Part shown: positions 17,933 to 26,533 of the stretch, piece by piece | How the letters are laid out: each line of letters starts with the position of its first letter | Numbering within the stretch: position 1 is the stretch's first letter | Assembly: GCF_019668465.1 (NCBI RefSeq) | Contig: NZ_AP024828.1 | Span: 1,984,001-2,048,000 of the forward strand | Source of the DNA: Mycobacterium senriense | GTDB taxonomy: Bacteria; Actinomycetota; Actinomycetes; Mycobacteriales; Mycobacteriaceae | Length of the DNA stretch: 64,000 nucleotides | Direction of reading: 5' to 3' | Notes under the pieces: model-generated | The model's input: only the letters and a program-made list of their open reading frames with translations | Told to the model about the DNA's origin: nothing | Database searches by the model: none | Made by a program: the position numbers and the translations under genes

Positions 17933-18347
17933 TCGAGACATGCTGACCCGCTATTGGAATGCGTTCGCCGCCAAGGATGTTCCAGCGGCGCTGGCGTGCT
18001 TCACCGACGACATCAGCTACGAGGACCTCGCTGTCCAGCAGATCCACCGGGGAAAAGATTCGGTGCAGGCTTTCTGGGACCTCTACTTCGAGGCGGCGGG
18101 CGACTCCTTCAATGCGGTGCAGGAGAGCCTCGTGGTCGACGAGGACAGCTACAGCTTCGAGTGGACCGTGTCCGGTGTGATCGACGGCAGCTTCGGCGTT
18201 TTCACCGGACAGGGCCAGCAGTTCACCATCCGTGGGATTTCGACCGGTGTCATCCGCGGTGAGTTGATCGCGCAGAACCGCGACTACTGGAATCTGGCCG
18301 ATGTGCTGCGCCAGATCGGCGTCTCGGAGGTTCCCGCGCTCGTCTAG
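17916..18347 (+). CDS. SnoaL/NTF2-like protein
   Basis: 143 residues; start ATG 17916 has AAGGAGAG upstream and lies inside the ligase coding end. The pattern LTRYWNAFAAKDVPAALACFTDDISYEDLAVQQIHRGKDSVQAFW is the first helix and cone of the SnoaL/NTF2-like fold. Such proteins are polyketide cyclases, ketosteroid-isomerase-like enzymes or accessory binding proteins. The central cavity would hold a hydrophobic ring compound. Two further NTF2-fold genes follow at 18399 and 18803, but those belong to the epoxide-hydrolase branch. Enzymatic residues are not obvious here, so isomerase, cyclase or dehydratase roles are open. Confidence 0.75.
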   Translation: MSVAANRDMLTRYWNAFAAKDVPAALACFTDDISYEDLAVQQIHRGKDSVQAFWDLYFEAAGDSFNAVQESLVVDEDSYSFEWTVSGVIDGSFGVFTGQGQQFTIRGISTGVIRGELIAQNRDYWNLADVLRQIGVSEVPALV

Positions 18348-18398
18348 CGCGGCGCGTTATTCCACCGATCGGCTTACGACAACGAAGGAGGCGGACAC

Positions 18399-18794
18399 AT
18401 GCTTGACGAAGAACGCCACACGCGGGACATGATCGCGCTGTGGGAATCAGGGGTGGACGGCATCATCGATGCGTTCAAGCGGTATTGCGCCCCCGACGTG
18501 AAGTGGATCAATACCGGCATTCCCAGCGTCGAAGGCCTTGAAGCGTGCATCGAACTGCTGACTGCGCAAGCGCAGGCTTGGAAATTCAGCAGCACCAGGG
18601 TGGACGTCCGTTCCCTGCTGGCCACGCCGGGCCTGGTGATGGTCGAGCGGATAGACCGGGTGTTTGACGCCGACGGAGAGGAGATATTCGCCGCTCCCGT
18701 GGTCGGTGTCCTCGAATGGGCGGACGGCAAGATCACCCAGTGGCGCGACTACTTCGATCCGGGACCGCTGCTGGCCGTCGGCCAGCTCGATTGA
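18399..18794 (+). CDS. limonene-1,2-epoxide hydrolase-like protein
   Basis: 131 residues with GAAGGAGG upstream of the ATG. The fold and active-site pattern match limonene epoxide hydrolase: Asn in VKWINTG, the Arg and Asp in MVERIDRV, and Asp in QWRDYFDPG correspond to the family's Asp-Arg-Asp proton relay with water-holding Asn. An epoxide made by one of the P450s could be opened to a diol. A tandem paralogue follows 8 bases later (18803) and keeps the same residues. A steroid-isomerase-like activity on the same fold is the main alternative. Confidence 0.75.
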   Translation: MLDEERHTRDMIALWESGVDGIIDAFKRYCAPDVKWINTGIPSVEGLEACIELLTAQAQAWKFSSTRVDVRSLLATPGLVMVERIDRVFDADGEEIFAAPVVGVLEWADGKITQWRDYFDPGPLLAVGQLD

Positions 18795-18802
18795 GGCGGC
18801 CG

Positions 18803-19249
18803 ATGATGACCCATGAGGAACGGATCGTGCGACACATCCTCGAGATGTGGGGACCGGGTGTCGAAGGAGTCAAGGAATCGTTCCGCCGGTACGGCACGGA
18901 CGACTTGGTCTGGTGGAACAGCGGCCGTGGTGCCCTGACGGGTCTCGATGAGTGCCTGAAGGGTCTCGACGAGATGTTCGACGTTCTCGAGATCGCGACG
19001 GTCGAGTGCCCGATCCGGACCTTGCTCGCAACCTCGGGCCGAGTGGTAGTGGAGAGGTCGGACAACCTGTACCGCGCCGACGGCACGGTGATCGTGGAAA
19101 TTCCGGTTACGGGAGTTCTCGAATTCGACGCAAACAAGGTCACCACTTGGCGCGATTACTGCGACGACTGGATTTCAAAGCTCAAGCTCGGCCAACCCGT
19201 CGTGTCAGCACCCACCGCGGCCGGGACGAGGCACGGGGTTTCCGAATGA
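18803..19249 (+). CDS. limonene-1,2-epoxide hydrolase-like protein, tandem paralogue
   Basis: 148 residues from ATG 18803 (MMTHEERIVRHILEMWGPGVEG). Asn in VWWNSG, Arg/Asp in VVERSDNL and Asp in TWRDYCDD match the catalytic set of the upstream paralogue, so both copies look active. The C terminus has about 20 extra residues. The stop overlaps the P450 start as ATGA, which couples epoxide-hydrolase-like and P450 translation: a P450 could form an epoxide and this protein hydrolyse it. Two neighbouring copies may act on different stereoisomers or form a heterodimer; LEH family proteins are dimers. Confidence 0.75.
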   Translation: MMTHEERIVRHILEMWGPGVEGVKESFRRYGTDDLVWWNSGRGALTGLDECLKGLDEMFDVLEIATVECPIRTLLATSGRVVVERSDNLYRADGTVIVEIPVTGVLEFDANKVTTWRDYCDDWISKLKLGQPVVSAPTAAGTRHGVSE

Positions 19250-20475
19250 GGGAGTCGGGGAGATCACCGGACACTAGGCCGACGTCCACCGGATTCGACC
19301 ACGGCGATCCGGAATTGCCACCGCGGATGTACCAGACTCTCGCGGATCTCCGGAGTCGCTGCCCGGTCGGCTGGAGCGACAACTATGGCGGGTTCTGGAC
19401 GCTGACCCGTTACGACGACGTTGTCGACGCCGCACGCGATCACTCGGTATTCACGACAACGCAGGGGATCATGATCCCGCCGACCGGGGCATCGATGCGC
19501 CTGGTACCGGCCGAGTTTGATCCGCCCGAGCATTCCGCGTACCGCAAGATGGTCATGCCGTTCTTCACGAACAAGGCCGTCGCGCTGAACCACGGTGCTA
19601 TCCGGGAGCTGGTGCGGGAGTGCTTCGACAAGTTCGTCGCGGACGGCCACGCGGACCTGGTGTCAGCTGTCTCCGACCCGGTACCGCCCGCGGTACTGGC
19701 GCACTATCTCGGCTTGGACCGCAATCGAGCCGACGAGATGCGCCGGCTGATGATGGAGTACCTCTCGTCGGCCAAGGTGAGTCTCGACGAAAAGATGGCC
19801 AGCGCCAAACGGTTCGAGGCCTTCGTCCAACGCGAGATCGACGAGAGAATCGACAAGCCCGGCGACGACACTCTGAGCAAGATCATCGGTGTGGCGTTGT
19901 CTGGCGAGAACGGCGACCCGCTTGAGCCCGCCGCGATCCTGGGAATGGTTCGCCTGATCATCTCTGCCGGCCACGAGACGACGGTGCACGGTATCAGCAG
20001 CCTCTGTTACCGGATCCTGGCCGAGCCGGGCCTGCGGGACCGGCTGCTGGCTGACCCGTCTCTGCGTCATGTGGCTATCGCCGAGGCCCTGCGACTCGAT
20101 GCGCCCGTCATGCACATGGCCAGGACGGTGGTGGCCGACCATGAGAAGCGCGGGCAACACCTACACAGCGGCGACAAGGTGATGCTCTGTTTCGGCGCAG
20201 CCAACCGTGACGACGAGGTGTTTCCGGAGCCGCACACGTTCAGCTTGGATCGGCCGCGCTCGCCGTCGGACGTGACGTTCGGCACCGGCCGGCATCGCTG
20301 TCTGGGCGAACACCTCGCGGTGGCCGAACTTTCCGCGGTGGTCGACGAGTTGTTGAGCAGGTTGCCCGACGCCCGGATCGCTCCGGGCGCCGAGATTCGC
20401 TGGACGGGAGGCGGCAACACCCGGGGCGTCGAGTCACTGCCGATCGTGTTCACACCGGAGAAGACCGGTTCGTGA
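19246..20475 (+). CDS. cytochrome P450 (CYP of the first P450-OYE pair)
   Basis: 409 residues from ATG 19246. Heme loop FGTGRHRCLGEHLA with Cys ~352; I-helix ISAGHETTVHG with Glu-Thr-Thr; ExxR in EALRLDAP. The segment GIMIPPTGASM near residue 80 and the PxxFTNKAVA region are shared with the P450 at 40378, so the two are recent paralogues. Coupled both ways: its ATG overlaps the stop of the epoxide-hydrolase-like gene, and its stop overlaps the OYE-like gene as GTGA. The GGGNTRGVESLPIVF tail is also shared with the paralogue. Confidence 0.94.
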   Translation: MRESGRSPDTRPTSTGFDHGDPELPPRMYQTLADLRSRCPVGWSDNYGGFWTLTRYDDVVDAARDHSVFTTTQGIMIPPTGASMRLVPAEFDPPEHSAYRKMVMPFFTNKAVALNHGAIRELVRECFDKFVADGHADLVSAVSDPVPPAVLAHYLGLDRNRADEMRRLMMEYLSSAKVSLDEKMASAKRFEAFVQREIDERIDKPGDDTLSKIIGVALSGENGDPLEPAAILGMVRLIISAGHETTVHGISSLCYRILAEPGLRDRLLADPSLRHVAIAEALRLDAPVMHMARTVVADHEKRGQHLHSGDKVMLCFGAANRDDEVFPEPHTFSLDRPRSPSDVTFGTGRHRCLGEHLAVAELSAVVDELLSRLPDARIAPGAEIRWTGGGNTRGVESLPIVFTPEKTGS

Positions 20476-22397
20476 CTGGTTTTCCTACGCTGCTGTCCCC
20501 GCTTCAGGTCGGGACGGTGGAGTTGCGCAACCGCGTCGTTATGACCGCCACGAGCATCAGCGAACCCTGGCGGAACCCGTTGCTGCCTGCCGACTCGTAC
20601 ATCGAGTTCGCCCGGCAACGAGCTGCGGGCGGCCTAGGGCTGCTGATTGCCCACCCGTTTTACGTCAACCCATTCGGCGAATACCCGGCCGAGCTCCAGG
20701 ACCGGCACGCGCGCCTGGCCGAGGCGGTGCACCGGGAGGGCACGCCGCTGATCGTGCAGCTGGTGCACTTCGGCGCCACGTTCCGCACCGACAACGATGT
20801 CTCCCGGCCGGCGTTGTGGGGGTTCGACCACACCCAGACGCCCGAGGGCGAGCCGGTGCACAAGATGACCGGCGCAGAGATCGAGCAGGTCCTCGACGCC
20901 TATCGACGCGCGGCGCGGCTTGTCGCACAGGCGGGGTGCGACGGGGTGGAACTCCACGGCGGGCACGGGTATTTGATTCAGCAGTCCCTGACACCGTGGA
21001 ACAATTCACGGAAGGACGAATGGGGGCCGTCCGACAGCGGCGATCGGACCCGTTTCGCCCGCTGCCTCATCGATCAGGTCCGCGCCGAAATCGGTGCAAA
21101 CCGCATTCTCGGCTATCGAACCCCGACCGACGACCTACGGCCAGCCGACGACGGAGGGCAAGGCCCTCGAGGTATCGCAGGAAATCTGCAACGCCTGCTC
21201 GACACCGGCGAGATCGATGTGCTCAACACCACCGTCGGCTACGGGGGCCCGAGCTACGACCGTGCGATCCCGAACTACCGGCAGCCCGAGGGCGCCAACA
21301 TCCGCTATCTGCGGCGGCTGCGCGAATCTCTGAACACCACCGTGCCGATGATCGGGACCGGGCGGATCGCTTCTGCCGGTACCGCCGAGGCGCTGCTGAC
21401 TCAGGGGGAGTGTGAGTTGGTCGCCATGACCCGCGCATACATCGCCGAGCCCGCGCTGATACGCAAGCTCGAGTCCGGGCAGGGGCATCGGATCCGTCCC
21501 TGTGTCGCGGCGAACGTCTGCGTTGACCGCAAGCTCGCCGGTTCCCCGACCACAAGCTGCTTTCACAATCCGGCGGTGCTGCGCGAGGAGGAGCTCCGCA
21601 TCCGGCCCGCTACGGACCGCAAGCAGGTCTTGGTCGTCGGCGCCGGTCCGGCGGGTCTCAAATCCGCCGAGATCGCCGCGCAGCGCGGGCATCAAGTTCG
21701 CATTCTCGACGCCGGAACACGCACCGGCGGTCGGCTGCGCGCCGTCGAACTCACCGCGGCAGCCGACCTGGCCAGCTCGCTGGACCATCTGGTAAACGAA
21801 CTCGCCGAAGCACAGGTCAAAGTCGAGCTCGGCGTGGAGGTCACCGCAGCCATGCTCGCCGACCTCGCGCCGGATCACGTCGTTCTGGCAACGGGGGCGA
21901 CGTTCGCGCCGGACCTGGTCGGCGCCGAACACATGATCAGCACCGCTGCGGCGCTCTCCGGCAGCGTGCACGACGACGTCCTTGTCTACGACACGCTCGG
22001 CACCAACGAAGCGGCGCTGGTCGCCGAGGCGCTGGCCGCCGACGGCAGGTCCGTCACCTTTGTCACCTGCTATGAGACGGTGATGCCCTTCGGCGGAACT
22101 CTGCATCGCTTCGAAGCCCCCCGTACCTGGCACCGCCGGCTGAAACGCATCATCACCCAGGGCATTCTCGGCGACCTGGAGGACGGCGTGGCCACCATCG
22201 TCCGGCCGGACGGCGAGACGATCGATGAGCTGGCCGTCGGATCGGTGGTCGCCGCAGTGCCGATGCAGCCGGCGCTCAGTCTTCTTCCAGTCGTACAGGC
22301 GCTCAGCATTCCCCACTCGGTGGTCGGAGACGCCGTAGCACCGCGAACCGCCTTCGACAGCTTCAAGGAAGCCCATCAGGCCGCGCTGGCGATATGA
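20472..22397 (+). CDS. OYE/2,4-dienoyl-CoA reductase-like flavoprotein
   Basis: 641 residues. N-terminal FMN barrel (LLSPLQVGTVELRNRVVMT; DGVELHGGHGYLIQQSLTPWNN), a cysteine linker around 344-363, then an FAD/NAD(P) domain starting QVLVVGAGPAGLKSAEIAAQRGHQV (~residue 386). This is the layout of 2,4-dienoyl-CoA reductase (FadH) and related trimethylamine-dehydrogenase-type enzymes. Odd point: the 4Fe-4S ligand pattern is broken. Cys344 and Cys363 align with the first and last ligands, the second is Ala347, and the third Cys is displaced to 350. It may lack the cluster and so need another electron route. Paired with the P450 at 19246. Confidence 0.88.
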   Translation: MTGFPTLLSPLQVGTVELRNRVVMTATSISEPWRNPLLPADSYIEFARQRAAGGLGLLIAHPFYVNPFGEYPAELQDRHARLAEAVHREGTPLIVQLVHFGATFRTDNDVSRPALWGFDHTQTPEGEPVHKMTGAEIEQVLDAYRRAARLVAQAGCDGVELHGGHGYLIQQSLTPWNNSRKDEWGPSDSGDRTRFARCLIDQVRAEIGANRILGYRTPTDDLRPADDGGQGPRGIAGNLQRLLDTGEIDVLNTTVGYGGPSYDRAIPNYRQPEGANIRYLRRLRESLNTTVPMIGTGRIASAGTAEALLTQGECELVAMTRAYIAEPALIRKLESGQGHRIRPCVAANVCVDRKLAGSPTTSCFHNPAVLREEELRIRPATDRKQVLVVGAGPAGLKSAEIAAQRGHQVRILDAGTRTGGRLRAVELTAAADLASSLDHLVNELAEAQVKVELGVEVTAAMLADLAPDHVVLATGATFAPDLVGAEHMISTAAALSGSVHDDVLVYDTLGTNEAALVAEALAADGRSVTFVTCYETVMPFGGTLHRFEAPRTWHRRLKRIITQGILGDLEDGVATIVRPDGETIDELAVGSVVAAVPMQPALSLLPVVQALSIPHSVVGDAVAPRTAFDSFKEAHQAALAI

Positions 22398-22406
22398 GCG
22401 CGTCGC

Positions 22407-22973
22407 TCAGTTGCGCGGCACCGAAGAAAATCGGTCGGCGTCCAAGGCGTCGAGCAACTGGCTGACAATCCACTCGAGCGCGGCGGGGTCGGGAGGCAAG
22501 GTGGCCTGCTCGTAGCCCACCAGCAGGTAGACCGCCCAGTCGGCGAACAATTGCGCCTGCCGATCGTTACGCAGAATCTCGAATGCGCACTCTCGAAGAA
22601 TCTGGTGACGCTCTTTGTCGACAGCGGCTTGTACCGCATATACGTGGGCATCCACGCTGCTCCACGCGCGGATAGCCGCCTCAGCGCCGTGGGGCAAATT
22701 CAGGCCGATGTCGATGATGCGGTCGATGCGTCGGCGTGGATCGGGTTCGGTCCGGATCCACTCCACCAACCGAACAGTGTTTACCTGGCGCCAGTGCTCG
22801 ACCAGTTCGCGGGTGTAGGCGGGCCAGTTTTCGAAGTAGTGATAGAAGGAACCGGTGCTGATCCCGAGCCGTTGACACACCTCGGCCAACTTCAGCCCGC
22901 CGTAACCCAGGTCGGAGAGGACGTCGAGACCCGTGTCGAAGTAGGCCCCTCGGGAGACGCCGTTCGCCATCAT
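22407..22973 (-). CDS. TetR-family transcriptional regulator
   Basis: 188 residues from the ATG-ATG at 22973/22970; the frame extends to 23021 without a better start. Helix-turn-helix GGLKLAEVCQRLGISTGSFYHYFENWPAYTREL is followed by a TetR C-domain. Divergent from the SDR-ligase pair at 23138; the shared gap holds a site-B operator over the probable promoter. It is therefore a candidate regulator of that pair, or of the wider site-B set. Ligand unknown. Confidence 0.85.
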   Translation of the reverse strand: MMANGVSRGAYFDTGLDVLSDLGYGGLKLAEVCQRLGISTGSFYHYFENWPAYTRELVEHWRQVNTVRLVEWIRTEPDPRRRIDRIIDIGLNLPHGAEAAIRAWSSVDAHVYAVQAAVDKERHQILRECAFEILRNDRQAQLFADWAVYLLVGYEQATLPPDPAALEWIVSQLLDALDADRFSSVPRN

Positions 22974-23065
22974 TGGGACTTTAGTCGGCTGCAGCGTCGC
23001 GGGATGCGTGGGCGTGCGCAAGGGATTCGAAACCGCCAGATCTTCGCGACTCTGCCCGACGCCGG

Positions 23066-23095
23066 TTGACTCGAGTGAAAATTTGAATCTAAATT
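23066..23095 (+). promoter_or_regulatory. sigma70-like promoter of the SDR-ligase pair
   Basis: TTGACT at 23066-23071 and TAAATT at 23090-23095 with an 18-base spacer. The -10 is covered by the site-B operator at 23079-23098, a layout expected for repression. Confidence 0.45.
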
Positions 23096-23098
23096 AAA
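23079..23098. promoter_or_regulatory. site B operator B1
   Basis: Reverse strand TTTAATTTAGATTCAAATTT. It agrees at 16 of 20 positions with the site before the FadE at 47161. Confidence 0.55.
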
Positions 23099-23137
23099 CC
23101 AAGCTGTCAGCGTCTGAGACCGACTGGAGGATCATAA

Positions 23138-24001
23138 GTGCCCGGATTGCAGGACAAGGTTGTCATCGTCACCGGGGCCGGCGGGGGCCTTGGTCGGTCC
23201 TATGCGCACTTTCTGGCCGGCAACGGAGCGCTCGTCGTCGTCAATGACCTCGGCGGGGCAAGGGACGGCTCCGGATCGGGAACCAGCATGGCGGACAAGG
23301 TCGTAGACGAGATTGTCGGTGCCGGTGGCCGTGCGGTCGCCGACTATTCCAGTGTGGCCACCCGGGAAGGGGCCGAGGCGATCGTTGCGACCGCGATCGA
23401 TAACTTCGGGGCTGTGCACGGTGTGGTGAGCAACGCGGGAATCCTGCGCGACGGCGCGTTTCACAAGATGACCGATGAGAACTGGGACGCGGTCATTCAA
23501 GTGCACCTCTACGGCGGCTATTACGTCACCCGTGCGGCGTGGCCGCACATGCGCGAGCAGAAGTTCGGCCGCGTCGTCATGACGACGTCGACAAGCGGGC
23601 TCTACGGCAATTTCGGTCAGGCCAACTATGGCGCCGCCAAGCTCGGACTGGTCGGCTTGCTCAACACCCTGGCGATCGAAGGCGCCAAGTACGGGATCAC
23701 CGCGAACGGGGTCGCGCCGATGGCTGCCACTCGGATGACCGCCGATATCGCACCCCAGGAGGTGCTCGACAAGCTGAACCCCGACCACGTCGCGCCGGCC
23801 GTCGGTTACCTGGTTTCAGAAGAGAACCAGGAATCCGGTTCGGTTTTCGTCGTCGGCGGCGGCCTGGTGCAGCGCGTCGCGCAGTTCCAAAACGACGGCG
23901 TCACATTCGGCACACCGCCGACTCTGGACGAAATAACCAAGCGCTGGGCCGAAATCAGCGACATGTCTCATGCAAAACTCGGCACCAACCCGGTGGGGTA
24001 G
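23138..24001 (+). CDS. SDR of the 3-hydroxyacyl-CoA dehydrogenase (HSD17B4) type
   Basis: 287 residues from GTG 23138 with GGAGG ten bases upstream. VVIVTGAGGGLGRSYAHFLAGNGALVVVNDLGG is the cofactor motif with the Asp that selects NAD. VSNAGILRD, TSTSGLYG with catalytic Ser and YGAAKLGLVGL with Tyr/Lys complete the SDR set. The NDLGG and RD(K/G)xFxKMTDxxW patterns are typical of the dehydrogenase domain of peroxisomal multifunctional enzyme 2. It should oxidise a (3R)-3-hydroxyacyl-CoA or a ring alcohol. Followed 18 bases later by a CoA ligase. Confidence 0.88.
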   Translation: MPGLQDKVVIVTGAGGGLGRSYAHFLAGNGALVVVNDLGGARDGSGSGTSMADKVVDEIVGAGGRAVADYSSVATREGAEAIVATAIDNFGAVHGVVSNAGILRDGAFHKMTDENWDAVIQVHLYGGYYVTRAAWPHMREQKFGRVVMTTSTSGLYGNFGQANYGAAKLGLVGLLNTLAIEGAKYGITANGVAPMAATRMTADIAPQEVLDKLNPDHVAPAVGYLVSEENQESGSVFVVGGGLVQRVAQFQNDGVTFGTPPTLDEITKRWAEISDMSHAKLGTNPVG

Positions 24002-24019
24002 GCAAGCGGCCGACATGGT

Positions 24020-25717
24020 GTGGGTAAGTCGTTGACCGCGAGCATCGCTGCGCGACGGGACCTGCTTCGCGCGCGATTCCCCGTTTGGCGATCTCACACC
24101 CTATCCGAGTGGCTTGATTGGTGCGCTGCGCAGTACGGCGAGCGGTCCTTGGTGCTCACCGACGACGCAGAACTCAGTTACGTTGCGGTGGCGGCAGAGT
24201 CACGCCGGCTCGCCGACGGCCTCGCGGCACTCGGTGTCCGCGCGGGCGATCGGGTCGGCATGGTGATGGCCAATTACCCAGAGTTTGTGACGGTCAAGTT
24301 CGCTATCGCTCGGGTCGGAGCCATCGCCGTTCCGGTCAACTTCTTCTACCAGCAGGACGAATTGCGCTTTGTCCTCAATGACGCCGGGTGCCGCGTGCTA
24401 GTCACCATGACCGGCTTCCGTGGCCTCGACTATCAGTCGATGCTGGACGAGATCATGCCCGGCTGGGATTCACCGCGGTCCGTTTTCGCGCTCGATGTAG
24501 TGCTGCTCGACAACGACGGCCGGGCACGCCGCGGCTGCCTGACGGTGCCCGGACTCGGTGAGCTCGGCGACGAGAACCGCGGTGCTGCCAACGATTTGGC
24601 GGCCCACCCCACCGACCCCGGAGACATGCTGTACACCTCGGGTACGACGGGCTCACCCAAAGGCGTACTGGTCACCCACGACGCGGTGTTGCGTACCGCC
24701 TATGCGTCGGCATTGACACGAGCCTACGAGGACGGGCGGCGCATTCTGTTCTCGTTGCCTTGCTATCACATGTTCGGTTACATCGAAGGCTTGCTCTCGG
24801 CGATGTTCGCCGGTGGTGCGGTCGTTCTGCAGCCCACGTTCAGTCCCGAAGGGTACTTCGCCGGTGTCGACCGGCACCGCGCCAGTGACATCCTGTGCGT
24901 GCCGACCATGGCGGTCGCGTTGGTCGAGAGTGCCGCACGCCGCGATTACGACCTCACCTCCCTGCGGGCGATGCTCTGCGGGTCGGCCCCTGCGCCTATC
25001 TGGTTGTGGCGCAACGTCGAAGACCGTCTCGGTGTCAGCGAGATCGTCACCGGCTACGGGATGACCGAGTGCGGCGGGGCGATGACGTTGACACGACCCG
25101 AAGACCCGTTGGAATTCACCGCCGAAACCGCCGGGAAGGCGAAAATGGCCGGTGCCGCGTCTATTCCAGGCACCGACGCTCTGGTGCATTACGCGACAGT
25201 GCATCCCGAGACGCATAAAGATCTGCCGCCCGGCGAGGAAGGCGAGTTGGTGTCGTCCGGGCCGACGGTGATGCTCGGGTATTGGAATCGTCCACAGGAG
25301 ACCGCCGCGACGCTGCGGCAGGGGCGGTTGTTCTCCGGAGACCTTGGACGGGTGCGGGCCGACGGCTACCTGCAGGTGACCGGTCGGAGCCGCGAGTTGT
25401 ACAAGAGCGGAGGCGAACTGGTGATGCCCAAGGAGATCGAGGATCTGCTGGCATCCCACGACGAGATCAGCCAGGCCTTCGCTGTTGGCATGGTCGACGA
25501 CCGCTGGGGTGAGGCCGGCTGGGTGGTCGTCGTTCCGGCGCCGGACGCGACAATTACCGAAAACGATGTCCTCGACCTCTGCCGAGACAATCTGGCGCGG
25601 TTCAAGGTGCCCAAGCGGGTGGTGTTCTACCGCGCCGAGGACCTGCCGCTCACACCGACCGGAAAAGTCCGCAAACACAAGCTGATCGAACAGCTCAGTT
25701 CCGCGATCAATCGTTGA
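24020..25717 (+). CDS. acyl-CoA ligase (FadD-like)
   Basis: 565 residues from GTG 24020 (MGKSLTASIAARRDLL); TTG 24032 is an alternative. LYTSGTTGSPKGVLVTH, GYGMTECGGAMTL, SGDLGRVRADGYLQV, SGGELVMPKEIE and TPTGKVRKHKLIEQL with the catalytic Lys identify an acyl-adenylating CoA ligase. It differs from the other three ligases here: it has YGMTECG rather than YGxTExGP and a longer N terminus. Together with the SDR at 23138 it forms a two-gene unit under a site-B operator, so it may belong to the same regulon as the phosphotransfer cluster at 44-64 kb. Confidence 0.92.
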   Translation: MGKSLTASIAARRDLLRARFPVWRSHTLSEWLDWCAAQYGERSLVLTDDAELSYVAVAAESRRLADGLAALGVRAGDRVGMVMANYPEFVTVKFAIARVGAIAVPVNFFYQQDELRFVLNDAGCRVLVTMTGFRGLDYQSMLDEIMPGWDSPRSVFALDVVLLDNDGRARRGCLTVPGLGELGDENRGAANDLAAHPTDPGDMLYTSGTTGSPKGVLVTHDAVLRTAYASALTRAYEDGRRILFSLPCYHMFGYIEGLLSAMFAGGAVVLQPTFSPEGYFAGVDRHRASDILCVPTMAVALVESAARRDYDLTSLRAMLCGSAPAPIWLWRNVEDRLGVSEIVTGYGMTECGGAMTLTRPEDPLEFTAETAGKAKMAGAASIPGTDALVHYATVHPETHKDLPPGEEGELVSSGPTVMLGYWNRPQETAATLRQGRLFSGDLGRVRADGYLQVTGRSRELYKSGGELVMPKEIEDLLASHDEISQAFAVGMVDDRWGEAGWVVVVPAPDATITENDVLDLCRDNLARFKVPKRVVFYRAEDLPLTPTGKVRKHKLIEQLSSAINR

Positions 25718-25751
25718 GGCAGTGACGATTTGGGTTGCCCGGTCGTGTCGG

Positions 25752-26411
25752 CTACCCGACTCGACGCCGTGGGCCCGGCGCCTGACGCCGCAGGGCGTCG
25801 ATGATGCATCCGAGCCCGACGCGAAAGTTTTCTGGAGTATCGAGACCCTCCCCCGCGGAGACCGACAATAGAGCCGAAAAACGTTCCGGCTCCTCGGCGA
25901 GGCGACCGAAACGGCGTGCGCGGACATCCGGGGCGCGGCGATGCGCAGCACGCCGGTGCGCGTAGCCGGTGGCGAAGGCACTCAGTGTCGCCAGTCCACT
26001 TCTGACCGCGCCGTCGTCGAATCCCGCGGACCTCAAGGCTCGGGCGATGCGTTCCATCGCGTCCAACACCGCGGCGGCGTCGATCGGTTGAACTGCCAGA
26101 ATCTCCGCTAGCTGTGGGTGCGCGTCGAATGCCGCCGCGACGGTCAGCACGACCCGTTCGATCGCTTCATCCCAGGGCAGGTCGTCCGTGGACGGCAGTT
26201 CGACGTCGGCGAGATAGGCATCCACGACAGCGTGCAACAGCTCCTCTTTCGTGGCGACGTGCCGGTACAGCGACATCGGCGCCGCTCCGCAGGCACGGGC
26301 AAGTTTGCGCATGGTCAACGTGTCGACGCCGTCGGATTCGATCAGCGCGATGGCGCTCGCGATCACGGTTCGACGGGTGAGTTGGCCTCCACCTTTCAGC
26401 GATGCCGGCAT
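25752..26411 (-). CDS. TetR-family transcriptional regulator
   Basis: 219 residues from ATG 26411 (MPASLKGGGQLTRRTVIASAIALIESDG); an upstream TTG at 26444 is less likely. Helix-turn-helix LTMRKLARACGAAPMSLYRHVATKEELLHAVV is standard TetR, and the C-domain resembles the TetR_C tetracycline-repressor-like class (GLATLSAFATGYAHRRAAHR). Divergent from the LLM gene at 26534, which it probably controls. I found no convincing inverted repeat in the 122-base gap; ACAAGTACTCTTACTGT at 26441 is only a weak candidate. Confidence 0.85.
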   Translation of the reverse strand: MPASLKGGGQLTRRTVIASAIALIESDGVDTLTMRKLARACGAAPMSLYRHVATKEELLHAVVDAYLADVELPSTDDLPWDEAIERVVLTVAAAFDAHPQLAEILAVQPIDAAAVLDAMERIARALRSAGFDDGAVRSGLATLSAFATGYAHRRAAHRRAPDVRARRFGRLAEEPERFSALLSVSAGEGLDTPENFRVGLGCIIDALRRQAPGPRRRVG

Positions 26412-26533
26412 CTGCAAATTGTCGCACTGCAGCGTTGCGTACAAGTACTCTTACTGTTATTGATTGAAAGATGCCGATGGTCAATGGGATTGATCACGGC
26501 TGCACGCGCCGACGTCACCGAGGAGCACAGCAC

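Noticed and set aside
16175..17941. 588-codon minus-strand frame
   Set aside because: Antisense of the acyl-CoA ligase at 16331 and the end of the PPOX-like gene; no recognisable protein features.
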